NCBI RefSeq assembly: GCF_900215205.1
Contig: NZ_OBDY01000026.1
Span: 1-64,000 of the forward strand
Direction: 5' to 3'
Source of the DNA: Paractinoplanes atraurantiacus
GTDB taxonomy: Bacteria; Actinomycetota; Actinomycetes; Mycobacteriales; Micromonosporaceae
DNA length: 64,000 nt
A program made the translations under genes and the position numbers. The notes beneath the pieces were generated by a model that was not told the DNA's origin, did not search any database, and saw only the letters and a program-made list of their open reading frames with translations. Shown here piece after piece: positions 25,662 through 34,198 of this stretch; position 1 is the stretch's first letter, and every line of letters begins with the position of its first letter.

Positions 25662-26381
25662 TTACAGCCCGAGCAGGAACAGGGTTCCGGCGGCGATCAG
25701 GCCGGCCTCGACCAGGGCCACGAAGACCCGGTCGCTCAGGCGGCCGACGATTCCGCGGCCCAGCCAGGCGCCGGCGAGCGTGGCCGGTGTCAGTGCCGCT
25801 CCGAACAGGAGCACCCGACCGGTCAGGAGATCGCCGGCGCCGTAGGCGGCGATCTTCGACAGGTGCATGGTGAGCGCGGCGGCGGCCTCGGTGCCGATGT
25901 ACGAGGCGCGGGCCAACCCGTAGGCCAGGAAAAATGGGGCGGTCAGCGGGCCCACCGAGCCCAGCAGCGCCGAGCCGAGCCCGGAGGCCGCACCGACGGC
26001 GGCGAAGCGGCGATCGGACGGCTTGCGGGGGTGCGGGTGGCGGCGGCGCCAGACGACCACGCCGATGAGGAACATCCCGAGCAGTCGTTTCAGCGGATCG
26101 ATCGGGGCCTGCGCGAGCAGCAGCCCGCCGGCGACGGCGAGAGGCACCGCGCCCAGCGCGAACCAGCCGGCCAATCGCCACCGGATCTCGTGCCGGTTGA
26201 GCCACATCCGGGACCCGTTGCTCGACAGCTGGGTCAAGGTCAGTATCGGCACCGCCATCCGCAACCCGAACATCGCGGTGAACACCGGCAGCAGCAGGAC
26301 CCCGCCGCCGAAGCCGGCCACCGCCGACAGCGGGGCCAGAGCGAACGCGGCGGCCGAGGCGACCGCCAGCTGCCCGGTCAA
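25662..26381 (-). CDS. TauE/SafE-family membrane transporter (sulfite/anion exporter type)
   Basis: A 239-residue integral membrane protein with about seven or eight hydrophobic segments (for example PLSAVAGFGGGVLLLPVFTA, LGAVPLAVAGGLLLAQ, LLGMFLIGVVVW, LLGSVGPLTAPFFLAYGLA, VFVALVEAGLIAAGTLFLLG). The repeated Gly-rich GFGGG and GSVGP motifs are typical of the two TauE half-repeats. The TTG start at 26381 overlaps the upstream DedA stop as TTGA, so the two are coupled. The substrate is unknown; family members export sulfite, sulfoacetate or similar anions. Confidence 0.88.
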   Translation of the reverse strand: MTGQLAVASAAAFALAPLSAVAGFGGGVLLLPVFTAMFGLRMAVPILTLTQLSSNGSRMWLNRHEIRWRLAGWFALGAVPLAVAGGLLLAQAPIDPLKRLLGMFLIGVVVWRRRHPHPRKPSDRRFAAVGAASGLGSALLGSVGPLTAPFFLAYGLARASYIGTEAAAALTMHLSKIAAYGAGDLLTGRVLLFGAALTPATLAGAWLGRGIVGRLSDRVFVALVEAGLIAAGTLFLLGL

Positions 26382-27010
26382 GCGCCGGACCGGGCACGCC
26401 GCCTACCGCGCAGGAGCTCGATGCCGACCGGAATGACGGACACGGCGACGATCGCGATGAGGATCAGCTCGATGTTCGACTTCACGAACGTGACCTGGCC
26501 CAGGAAGTAGCCGAGGATCGTCACCCCGCAGCCCCACAGCGTGCCGCCGATGACGTTGAAGAGCAGGAAGGTGCGGTAGTGCATGTGGCTGGCCCCGGCC
26601 ACGATGGGCGTGAAAGTCCGTACGATCGGAACGAACCTCGCAAGAAGGATGGACCGGGCCCCGTACTTCTCGAAGAACCCGCCGGCCCGCGTCAGGTTCT
26701 CCTGTTTGAAGAGCCGCGAGTCGGGTCGTCGGAAGAGCGACGGCCCGAAGCGCCGGCCGAACACGTAGCCGAACTGGTCTCCGGCCACCGCCGCCACCGA
26801 CACCAGAAGGCACATCAACCACAAGGGCGTTCTGAGGTACGTCCCGTCGGCCACCAGCAGGCCGGCGGTGAACAGCAGCGAGTCGCCGGGCAGGAAGAAC
26901 CCGATCAGCAGGCCCGACTCGGCGAAGACGAAGGCCAGGATGCCGATCAGCCCGAAGGTGGAGATCAGGTGTTCCGGGTCGAGGAACGAGGGGCCGAGAG
27001 CTGCGGTCAT
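26378..27010 (-). CDS. DedA-family membrane protein
   Basis: A 210-residue SNARE-associated/VTT-fold membrane protein. Conserved features are LAFVFAESGLLIGFFLPGDS (functional Glu and the FxPGDS motif), AGDQFGYVFGRRFGPSLF and LLARFVPIVRTFTPIVAGAS (functional Arg pair), with four or five membrane segments. DedA proteins act in lipid-carrier recycling and membrane homeostasis. ATG at 27010 is used; an upstream in-frame extension is polar and unlikely. It is first in a two-gene operon with the TauE protein. Confidence 0.92.
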   Translation of the reverse strand: MTAALGPSFLDPEHLISTFGLIGILAFVFAESGLLIGFFLPGDSLLFTAGLLVADGTYLRTPLWLMCLLVSVAAVAGDQFGYVFGRRFGPSLFRRPDSRLFKQENLTRAGGFFEKYGARSILLARFVPIVRTFTPIVAGASHMHYRTFLLFNVIGGTLWGCGVTILGYFLGQVTFVKSNIELILIAIVAVSVIPVGIELLRGRRRARSGA

Positions 27011-27093
27011 CGGATGACGTCGCCTTTCCTGGCGGTCGTGTTCCCCGGTCGTGTCTCCACCCGGCAAGTGATCGAAACCTACATCTTGTAGTT

Positions 27094-27375
27094 TTACGGC
27101 ATCTCACTCCAGACCGGCTTGCCCCCGGCCGCGGTCGAGGTCACGTCGGGGCCGATCAACAGGAAGTGGGCCTCGTCGCCGTCGACCCGGGGGCAGTGTT
27201 CGACGCCGCGCGGAATGACCAGGAGGTCGCCGGGCAGCAGGTGGACGTCGCCGTCGCGCAGCTGGATCGTCATCTCGCCGGACAACAGCAGGAAGGTGCG
27301 TACTTCGTCAGCATGCCCTCGATCTTCGGGCCGGAACGGACGGTGAGGCAGTGGTAGGAATGACCATTGCCTCAA
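27094..27375 (-). pseudogene. 5'-truncated cupin
   Basis: The C-terminal two thirds of a small cupin are clear: TFLLLSGEMTIQLRDGDVHL then LPGDLLVIPRGVEHCPRVD and AHFLLIGPDV. The first cupin motif with its HxH metal ligands is missing, and the N-terminus (WSFLPLPHRPFRPEDRGHAD) does not match the family. A TTG at 27375 has GAGG upstream and would overlap the divergent regulator pseudogene. It is most likely the remainder of a longer gene, cut when this locus rearranged. Confidence 0.6.
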
Positions 27376-28356
27376 GGATCCTCACACCGAGTCGTGCTCG
27401 TCGTCGACGAGCAGTCAAACCCCTTCGAGGTGGGCTGTGCGTGTGAGATCTTCGGCGGTCCGCTGCGGCCGGAGATCGGTTTCCCGATGTACGAGCTACG
27501 CGTGGCCGCCCCGCGCCGGTCGACGCCGATGCGGGACGCGCTGTTCAGCGTCGGTGCGGTCGGGCGGCTCGACGAGATCGACCGGGCCGACACCGTGATC
27601 GTGCCCAACCGGCCGTACGTCGAGACGCCCTCCCGCCCCGTGCTTCTCGCCGCCCTGCGCCGTGCTCACGAGCGGGGCGCTCGCCTGGTCGGCCTGTGCA
27701 CAGGAGCGTTCACCCTCGCCGAGCCGGGCTGCTCGATGGGCGCCGGGCCACGGTCCACTGGACTCTGGCCGAGGAGTTCCGGGTGCGCTTCCCCGCCGTA
27801 CATCTGGAACCCGATGTCCTTTTCGTCGATGACGGTGACCTGCTGACCTCGGCCGGCAGCGCCGCCGCCCTCGACCTCGGGCTGCACATCGTGCGGCGCG
27901 ACCACGGCGCCGAGATCGCCAACCATGTCAGCCGGCGGCTCGTCTTCGCCGCCTACCGCGACGGCGGGCAGCGCCAGTTCGTCGAGCGCCCGATGCCGGC
28001 GGCCACCGGCCAGTCTCTCGCGCCGGTGCTGGTCTGGGCTCAGCGGCGCCTCGACGAGCCGATCACCGTCGCCGATCTCGCCCCGCCGGGGCGGGATGAG
28101 CGCGGGAAGCCTGCACCGCCGCTTCCGGGCCGAGCTCGGCACCACGCCCCTGGCCTGGCTGACCACCGAACGCGTCACCCTGGCCTGCCGCCTGATCGAG
28201 CAGGGCGCCCACGGCCTCGAAGCGGTCGCCCGGCGGTCGGGACTGGGCAGCGGGGCGAACATGCGGGCCCTGTTCAAGCGGCATCTGGGCGTGAGCCCTT
28301 CGGCCTATCGGGTAGGGCTGGCCCCCACCGCCGATGGGGGTCAGCCCTACCGCTGA
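27367..28356 (+). pseudogene. GlxA-type AraC regulator with two compensating frameshifts
   Basis: The product would be a DJ-1/PfpI plus AraC regulator of about 325 residues. Frame one encodes RVVLVVDEQSNPFEVGCACE to RLVGLCTGAFTLAE. Near 27723 a base is lost, and the frame moves on with RRATVHWTLAEEFRVRFPAV, SAGSAAALDLGLHIVRRDHG and QFVERPMPAATGQSLAPVL. Near 28083 an extra C returns it to the first frame: RRGGMSAGSLHRRFRAELGT, TPLAWLTTERVTLACRLIE and MRALFKRHLGVSPSAYR. All domains are otherwise well preserved. Either the gene died recently or both shifts, which fall in C/G runs, are sequencing errors. Confidence 0.82.
28313..28349 (+). terminator. Terminator at the end of the GlxA-type pseudogene
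   Basis: A 14-bp stem (TAGGGCTGGCCCCC and its near-complement at 28336-28349, one G-T wobble) with a 9-base loop. It overlaps the last codons of the regulator frame, which stops at 28356. Confidence 0.7.
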
Positions 28357-28362
28357 CCAGGC

Positions 28363-28374
28363 GAAACGCGTTTC
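28363..28374. promoter_or_regulatory. Palindrome GAAACGCGTTTC upstream of the chloroperoxidase gene
   Basis: A perfect 12-bp palindrome with a central CG, about 100 bp before the hydrolase start at 28477. It has LacI-type symmetry, but no LacI gene is nearby. It is a candidate operator only. Confidence 0.45.
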
Positions 28375-28476
28375 CGGGGAAGTGTGAGGAGCGGTAAGAA
28401 GCGGTTCCGGACGATGCTTCGGCGGGCAACAACTCAGCATCCGCAGCACGTCGCTACTCGAGAAGGAAGCCCCGCG

Positions 28477-29301
28477 ATGCCGTTCATCACCACCCCCGAC
28501 GGAGTCGAGATCTACTACACCGAGCAGGGCAGCGGGCAGCCCATCGTGCTCAGCCACGGGTGGCCGCTGAGCTCGGACGCCTGGCAGGTCGAGCTGAAGC
28601 GGTTCGCCGACGCCGGATATCGGACCATCGCGCACGACCGGCGCGGGCACGGCCGGTCGGAGAAGACCTACACGGGCAACGACATGGACACGTACGCCCG
28701 TGATCTGGCCGCCGTGATCGAGGCGCTGGACCTGCACGACGTGATCCTCGTCGGGCACTCGACCGGCGGCGGCGAGGTCGTCCGCTACGCCGCGCAGTAC
28801 GGCCAGGCTCAGGGCCGCGTGGCCAAGGTGATCACGGCCGGCGCCGTGCCGCCGCTCATGGTGCGAACCGAGGCCAACCCGGACGGGCTGCCGATCGACG
28901 TGTTCGACGGCATCCGGGCCAACGTGCTCAAGGACCGGTCGCAGTTCTGGAGGGACCTGTCGGAGAGCTTCTTCGGGGCCAACCACGGCCGGGCCGTGTC
29001 GCAGGGCGACAAGGACGACTTCTGGCGCCAGGGCATGCTGGTCAACCTGGCCGCCGCGTACGACTGCGTGAAGGCGTTCTCGGAGACCGACTTCACCGAG
29101 GACCTGAAGGCGCTGACCGTGCCGATCCTGATCGCGCAGGGCGACGACGACCAGATCGTGCCGATCGGCGACGCCGCCCTCAAGTCGATCAAGCTGGTGA
29201 AGGACGGCACGCTGAAGGTGTACGAGGGTGCGCCGCACGGCATCCAGGGCGACTACCAGGACAAGCTCGACGCCGACATCCTCGAGTGGATCAAGCAGTA
29301 G
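28477..29301 (+). CDS. Alpha/beta hydrolase, non-haem chloroperoxidase / aryl esterase type
   Basis: A 274-residue cytoplasmic enzyme. The fold signature is VLSHGWPLSSDAWQ (oxyanion HGWP), then AHDRRGHGRSEKTYTGND, the nucleophile elbow ILVGHSTGGGEVVRYA, the acid in IAQGDDDQIVPI and the catalytic His in YEGAPHGIQG. These match cofactor-free haloperoxidases/perhydrolases. ATG at 28477 follows AAGGA; the longer in-frame extension upstream is rejected. Its 3' end overlaps the convergent hypothetical gene by 11 bp. Confidence 0.92.
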   Translation: MPFITTPDGVEIYYTEQGSGQPIVLSHGWPLSSDAWQVELKRFADAGYRTIAHDRRGHGRSEKTYTGNDMDTYARDLAAVIEALDLHDVILVGHSTGGGEVVRYAAQYGQAQGRVAKVITAGAVPPLMVRTEANPDGLPIDVFDGIRANVLKDRSQFWRDLSESFFGANHGRAVSQGDKDDFWRQGMLVNLAAAYDCVKAFSETDFTEDLKALTVPILIAQGDDDQIVPIGDAALKSIKLVKDGTLKVYEGAPHGIQGDYQDKLDADILEWIKQ

Positions 29302-30061
29302 TCACTGTCGACGCGGCCGCGGTGACCTGGACGCCGTCGAGGTGCACCAGGTAGTCGCTCGGCGGCCCGGACCGTTCCCATCGGGCGCCGACGACCGTGC
29401 CGGTCTCGCCTCCCACCCGGACCTTGACGCCGGGTGGGAGGCCGCCGTACGCCTCGACCAGCAGCGCGTCGAGGATCTGCCGGGCGGCGTCCATCGAGCT
29501 GCGCAGGCTGGTGGACCGCAGCTCCCGGCCGAGGGTGATCGCGGCGTCGCGTACCCGCCGATCGGGGTTGGTCTCCCCCGCGGTGAGCGCGGCCTCGATC
29601 CGGACCCACAGCCGCCACCGATCCCCGTCGAGCAGGAGCCGGGCCGCCCGGTCGACCGCCGCGCAGGCGACGTCGACGCCGGCGTCCTCGCCGAGCCCGG
29701 CCGCCCAGGCCAGCTCGTCCTTCGGCGGCAGCAGATCAGGCGACTCGTGCTCGACAACCGCGTACAGCATGGCAATTGCCGTCTCCCGGCCCTCGCCGCT
29801 GTAAAGAGCCTCGGCGCGCATGGCCGGGAAGCGCGTCACCAGGTGTGCGGCGCGGCCCAGCGGAAGCTCGGCGGCCTGCCGGCTGTCGCGCACCCGGGCG
29901 AGGAAGGTGCGGCGTTCGCGAGCAGCGAACATCAGGGCCCGATGCTCGTCCTTCACGCGCGCGGCCACGGAATACGCCACACCGAGCTCGGCCGCCAGCG
30001 CCCGGATCGCACGCTTACGGGCCCGGTCGGGCACGGATCGCCGGCTCCTGGTTTGACTCAT
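29291..30061 (-). CDS. Hypothetical protein, basic N-terminus, helical
   Basis: A 256-residue soluble protein that I do not recognise. ATG at 30061 follows GGGAGG at good spacing. The first 35 residues are strongly basic (TRSRRSVPDRARKRAIRALA). The middle is predicted helical (AIAMLYAVVEHESPDLLPPK, DRWRLWVRIEAALTAGETNP). The last 50 residues form a small beta-domain (VKVRVGGETGTVVGARWERS then DYLVHLDGVQVTAAAS) that resembles an SH3/KOW-like barrel. There is no signal or membrane segment. It is divergent from the ClpC-like gene, with 170 bp between them. Confidence 0.6.
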   Translation of the reverse strand: MSQTRSRRSVPDRARKRAIRALAAELGVAYSVAARVKDEHRALMFAARERRTFLARVRDSRQAAELPLGRAAHLVTRFPAMRAEALYSGEGRETAIAMLYAVVEHESPDLLPPKDELAWAAGLGEDAGVDVACAAVDRAARLLLDGDRWRLWVRIEAALTAGETNPDRRVRDAAITLGRELRSTSLRSSMDAARQILDALLVEAYGGLPPGVKVRVGGETGTVVGARWERSGPPSDYLVHLDGVQVTAAASTVTTA

Positions 30062-30231
30062 GGTGTTCCTCCCGTTGTAGCTTGGGGATGCACCGCGCAT
30101 GCACGAGCGTAGCGGGGTCCCCCACGCGGGCCACGCGTCAACGCCAAGAGGCTCCGACTCAGCGCACGCGATTCCCGGCTGCCCATCGTCGGGCGGGGTG
30201 CGTGGGGCTTCGCCACGAGGACGTGAGTGGC
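30062..30231. other. Divergent intergenic region before the ClpC-like gene
   Basis: 170 bp with no gene. I see no CIRCE or HAIR heat-shock element. GAGG lies about 10 bases before the ATG at 30232. A promoter cannot be assigned with confidence. Confidence 0.4.
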
Positions 30232-32457
30232 ATGTTCGAGCGGTTCACCGACCGTGCGCGACGGGTGGTCGTCCTGGCCCAGGAAGAGGCCCGCGCGCTC
30301 GACCACGACTACATCGGAACCGAGCACCTCCTGCTCGGCCTCATCCACGAGGGCTCGTCCGGTCTCGACATCTCCGCGGAGAGCGCCCGGCAGCAGGTGG
30401 AGGAGATCATCGGCCGCGGCCGGCACACGCCGGGCGGGCACATCCCGTTCACCCCGCGCGCCAAGCAGGTCCTGGAGCTCGCCCTGCGCGAGGCGTTGCA
30501 GCTCGGCCACGACCACATCGGCCCCGAGCATCTTCTGCTCGCGATCATTCGAGAAAATGACGGCGTCGCCGCCACAGTGCTGGTCCGGCTGGGCGCCGAC
30601 GTCCAGCAGGTGCGTCTTTCGGTGTACGAGGGTCAGGCGCCCGCCGAACCGGACACTCCCCCGCCCACCTCCGCCATCCTGGAGCAGTTCGGCACGAATC
30701 TGACGCAGCGGGCGCGGGGCGGCAAGCTCGACCCGGTCATCGGCCGCGCGCGGGAGATCGAGCGGGTCATGCAGGTGCTGTCCCGCCGGATGAAGAACAA
30801 CCCGGTGCTGACCGGCGAGCCGGGCGTCGGCAAGACCGCCGCCGTCGAAGGGCTCGCCCAGGCCATCGTCAAGGGCGTGGTGCCCGAGACGCTCAAGGAC
30901 AAGCAGATCTACACCTTGGACATGGGCTCGATGGTGGCCGGGTCGCGCTACCGCGGCGACTTCGAGGAGCGCCTCAAGAAGGTCCTCAAGGAAGTGGGCG
31001 TACGCGGCGACATCATCCTTTTCATCGACGAGATCCACACCTTGGCCGGCGCGGGCGCGGCCGAGGGCGCGATCGACGCCGCCAGCATCCTCAAACCGAT
31101 GCTGGCCCGCGGCGACTTCCAGCTGATCGGGGCGACGACCTCGGACGAATACCGCAAGTTCATCGAGAAGGACAAGGCCCTCGAGCGGCGCCTCCAGCCG
31201 ATTCCCATGGGTGAGCCGACCCTGGCCGAGACGATCGAGATTCTCAAAGGCTTGCGGGACTCGTACGAGGCACACCACCGGGTCAGCTTCTCCGACGCCG
31301 CCCTGGTCGCGGCGGCGACGCTGTCCGACCGATACATCTCCGACCGCTTCCTGCCGGACAAGGCGATCGATCTGATCGACGAGGCGGGCGCCCGCACGCA
31401 CCTCCGCCGTCCCGGCCTCGCCCCCGAGATCGGTGACGAGCAGATCGCCGAGGTCCTGGGCCACTGGACCGGCATTCCGGTCCACAAGCTGACCGAGGAG
31501 GAGACCTCCCGGCTGCTGCACATGGAGGACGAACTGCACAAGCGGATCGTCGGCCAGCAGGAGGCCGTCCAGGCGGTCTCGAAGGCGATCCGGCGTACCC
31601 GTGCCGGCCTGAAGGACCCGCGGCGCCCGTCCGGCTCGTTCATCTTCGCCGGCCCGTCGGGGGTGGGTAAGTCGGAGCTGTCCCGAACTCTGGCCTCGTT
31701 CCTGTTCGGCTCCGAGGACGCCTTGATCCAGATGGACATGTCGGAGTTCCACGACCGGTCGACGGTGTCCCGTCTGGTCGGTGCCCCTCCCGGCTTCGTC
31801 GGCTACGACGAGGGCGGCCAGCTGACCGAGAAAGTGCGGCGCAAGCCGTTCTCGGTGGTCCTGTTCGACGAGATCGAAAAGGCCCACCCGGACGTCTTCA
31901 ACACGCTGCTGCAAATCTTGGAGGACGGTCGCCTGACCGACGGCCAGGGCCGCGTCGTCGACTTCAAGAACACGGTCATCATCCTGACCACCAACCTGGG
32001 CACGCGGCCGGGTGCGTCGCTGGGCTTCCAAGCCTCCGAGGGCCGGCAGTCCACATACGAGGTGACGCACGAGATCAAGCAGCACTTCCGCCCCGAGTTC
32101 CTCAACCGCATCGACGACACGATCGTCTTCCACCCGCTGCGCCCGACCGAGATCCTCGAGATCGTCGACATCTTCACCGCGCGGATCGAGACCCAGCTCA
32201 AGAACAAAGACATGGGCTTGGAGCTGACCGACAAGGCGAAGAAGTACCTGGCCGAGAAGGGCTTCGACCCGGCGCTGGGCGCCCGCCCACTGCGCCGCAC
32301 CATCCAGCGCGACCTGGAAGATCCGCTGTCGGAGCAGATCCTGTTCAACGAGCTGCGCCCCGGCCAAACCGTCGTGGTCGACTGCGAAGACGACAAGTTG
32401 GTCTTCCACCCTGGTGTGTCAGCGCCTCCCGAGCGGGTAGCAACCATCGATAGCTAG
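30232..32457 (+). CDS. ClpC-like Hsp100 AAA+ unfoldase lacking the middle domain
   Basis: A 741-residue double-AAA+ ATPase. The N-domain (1-135, [20 protein letters not shown]) has its first half-repeat shortened ([18 protein letters not shown]). D1 has Walker [10 protein letters not shown] (about 195) and Walker [10 protein letters not shown]. Where ClpC carries a coiled-coil middle domain there is only a short linker at about 390-410 ([20 protein letters not shown]). D2 has GPSGVGKSE (about 474) and [10 protein letters not shown] (about 545). The ClpP-docking loop LGF is kept in GASLGFQAS, and the end matches ClpC ([20 protein letters not shown]). It should feed substrates to ClpP but lack adaptor and resting-state control through the M-domain. 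It is about 100 residues shorter than housekeeping ClpC, so probably a paralogue. The next gene starts 25 bp downstream. Confidence 0.92.
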   Translation: MFERFTDRARRVVVLAQEEARALDHDYIGTEHLLLGLIHEGSSGLDISAESARQQVEEIIGRGRHTPGGHIPFTPRAKQVLELALREALQLGHDHIGPEHLLLAIIRENDGVAATVLVRLGADVQQVRLSVYEGQAPAEPDTPPPTSAILEQFGTNLTQRARGGKLDPVIGRAREIERVMQVLSRRMKNNPVLTGEPGVGKTAAVEGLAQAIVKGVVPETLKDKQIYTLDMGSMVAGSRYRGDFEERLKKVLKEVGVRGDIILFIDEIHTLAGAGAAEGAIDAASILKPMLARGDFQLIGATTSDEYRKFIEKDKALERRLQPIPMGEPTLAETIEILKGLRDSYEAHHRVSFSDAALVAAATLSDRYISDRFLPDKAIDLIDEAGARTHLRRPGLAPEIGDEQIAEVLGHWTGIPVHKLTEEETSRLLHMEDELHKRIVGQQEAVQAVSKAIRRTRAGLKDPRRPSGSFIFAGPSGVGKSELSRTLASFLFGSEDALIQMDMSEFHDRSTVSRLVGAPPGFVGYDEGGQLTEKVRRKPFSVVLFDEIEKAHPDVFNTLLQILEDGRLTDGQGRVVDFKNTVIILTTNLGTRPGASLGFQASEGRQSTYEVTHEIKQHFRPEFLNRIDDTIVFHPLRPTEILEIVDIFTARIETQLKNKDMGLELTDKAKKYLAEKGFDPALGARPLRRTIQRDLEDPLSEQILFNELRPGQTVVVDCEDDKLVFHPGVSAPPERVATIDS

Positions 32458-32482
32458 CGATGTGACCGAGAGGAGGTGGGCC

Positions 32483-34141
32483 ATGCACAAGTTCCCGCTC
32501 CACCGCACGGCCCGCCTCCTGCTCCTGATCGCCCTGGCCATGGCCGCTTACGCGGTCCTGACCCTGCTGGACCACGCCGCCCAGGCCGACGACAGCACCG
32601 CAAGCACCCAGCACCTGGCAACCGATGCGAAAAACCCCGGCCACATAGTTCAAACTGCGAAGGCCCGGACGAATCCCCCTCCCCGGTCCGCCACCCCAAA
32701 GGTGGCGGTTCCCAAGACCCTCTCGCCCGCAAAGGCCGTGGCCCGCAAAACCACCATCTCCAAGGCCACGAACCGGAAGTCCTCGCTGGAACCGAAGGGC
32801 GGGACACCCTTGGTCCGCCCCACCGGAGAACACACGAGCCCAGATCCCAAGCCCGCATCCTCAGCCCGAAAGCAGTCCGGCCAGAAAATCTCGAAGGCGC
32901 GGGCGACCTCGACGGCGGCCGATCCGAAGACACTCACACGGCGCGACGCGGTAACCAACAAGACGCCGGCCTCAGTCCGGACGGCGACCACAGGCAAGAC
33001 GCCAGCCGGCGGCAAGACGGCGACCGCAGGCAAGACGGCAGCCAGCGAAACGCCGGCGCCCAACCGGCCGGGCCGCGCGTCCTCGGCAGAGAGCAGCACC
33101 CTCGTTCGTCAAGCTTCCGCAGCCCTGCCCAGCCCGCCGGCAGACCCGGTATCGCGCCCGCTCGGCCGCCTCACCCGCACGGAACTGCCCAACGCGGACG
33201 CCACTCCCCCTTCAGCCCTCACGGATGCGCTCCATCGGGATGCCACCGACCTCATCACGCGCGCGGAGCCACTCGGCCAGGTCGAGACCACCTCGCCCAC
33301 CCTCACAGACCTACTCAACCCGGATGTCACCAGCCGGCCGGCCCTTGCAGGACCACTCCATTCGCGCGCCACCGCCCTTCCCCTAGCGGTGCTCCCTTCG
33401 AACGTCGCCACCCTCCCGGTCCTCGCAGAGCTAACCGCCCCGGACGCCACGATCTCTCCCGCCCTCACAGGACCACTAACCTCAAACGCCATCACCCTCC
33501 CCGCCCTTACAGGACTACTCGGCTCAGACCGCGCCACCCTCCCCAACCTCACAGGACTACTCGGCTCAGACCGCGCCGCCCTCCCCAGCCTCACAGGGCT
33601 ATTCGGCTCCGAGGCCGGCCTTCCCGGCGCCGCGGAAACAGGCGTGGATGCTGCCGCGCGCCTCAAGCTGACGGTTGCGGGTGACGAGCCTGGTCGGCTG
33701 CTTTCGCTTCCCGGGGCAACGGTCACGCACGCGTCTTCGGCGGCGGGAGCGGCCATCGCATCTGCGCTTCCCCGCATGCCCGATATTTCGGCTTATGGGG
33801 GTCGGGGTTCGGCCCAGGTTGGGCTCGGTAGCGACGAAGTCGGCCAAGGGCCCGCGGATGTTCCCTGTGACCTCGGCGATCGATGGCCCGGCCGGAATGG
33901 GAACGGTGGAAGCCGTCTGGGTCGAGTGTCGGGCGTGCCGACGGCGCCCAGCGGGCCGGGGCAGCCCGGCGACCACGTTGGCGGGGGTGCGTCGCTGCGT
34001 GACTCCGGGGGTGGCGCCTCTTTCCCGATCGGCACCGTTCCTTCGTCTTGGTGGCTGAATGACTCGGCTGCCGGCTTTTCTGTTGCTGCGTCCGTGAGCT
34101 GCTCCGGGCGTACGACCAAATATTGCGGTCCTCCCAGCTAG
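32483..34141 (+). CDS. Secreted low-complexity protein with about ten 14-residue repeats
   Basis: A 552-residue protein that I do not recognise. ATG at 32483 follows GAGGAGG. A Sec signal (PLHRTARLLLLIALAMAAYA, ending near AAQADD) comes first. Residues 40-220 are Ala/Thr/Pro/Lys-rich and probably disordered. Residues 236-378 hold about ten 14-residue repeats of loose consensus DATxxPALTGLLGS, the last three nearly identical (LTGLLGSDRATLPN, LTGLLGSDRAALPS, LTGLFGSE). The C-terminal 170 residues are Gly/Ser-rich with Cys near the end (VSCSGRTTKYCGPPS). It is likely a wall-associated or surface protein. It directly follows the ClpC-like gene and precedes a NarL-type regulator. Confidence 0.72.
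   Translation: MHKFPLHRTARLLLLIALAMAAYAVLTLLDHAAQADDSTASTQHLATDAKNPGHIVQTAKARTNPPPRSATPKVAVPKTLSPAKAVARKTTISKATNRKSSLEPKGGTPLVRPTGEHTSPDPKPASSARKQSGQKISKARATSTAADPKTLTRRDAVTNKTPASVRTATTGKTPAGGKTATAGKTAASETPAPNRPGRASSAESSTLVRQASAALPSPPADPVSRPLGRLTRTELPNADATPPSALTDALHRDATDLITRAEPLGQVETTSPTLTDLLNPDVTSRPALAGPLHSRATALPLAVLPSNVATLPVLAELTAPDATISPALTGPLTSNAITLPALTGLLGSDRATLPNLTGLLGSDRAALPSLTGLFGSEAGLPGAAETGVDAAARLKLTVAGDEPGRLLSLPGATVTHASSAAGAAIASALPRMPDISAYGGRGSAQVGLGSDEVGQGPADVPCDLGDRWPGRNGNGGSRLGRVSGVPTAPSGPGQPGDHVGGGASLRDSGGGASFPIGTVPSSWWLNDSAAGFSVAASVSCSGRTTKYCGPPS
33190..33618 (+). repeat. About ten tandem 42-bp coding repeats
   Basis: In-frame repeats encoding the 14-residue units of the secreted protein. 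The units from about 33470 to 33618 are near-identical at DNA level (CACAGGACTACTCGGCTCAG recurs exactly), pointing to recent expansion. The upstream units have diverged. Confidence 0.75.
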
Positions 34142-34198
34142 ATCTCGCGGTTCGGAATCGCTCGTTCCCACCGCTTTGATCCTGGCTGGGAGGCCATT

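Noticed and set aside
30062-30231. A heat-shock CIRCE or HAIR operator before the ClpC-like gene
   Set aside because: I searched by eye for the inverted repeats and found none; only short chance matches exist.
30058-32409. Minus-strand open frame of 783 codons opposite the ClpC-like gene
   Set aside because: It has no recognisable domain; the ClpC motifs on the plus strand account for the region.
33470-33618. A CRISPR-like array
   Set aside because: The repeats are contiguous 42-bp coding units in frame with a secreted protein, with no spacers and no cas genes.
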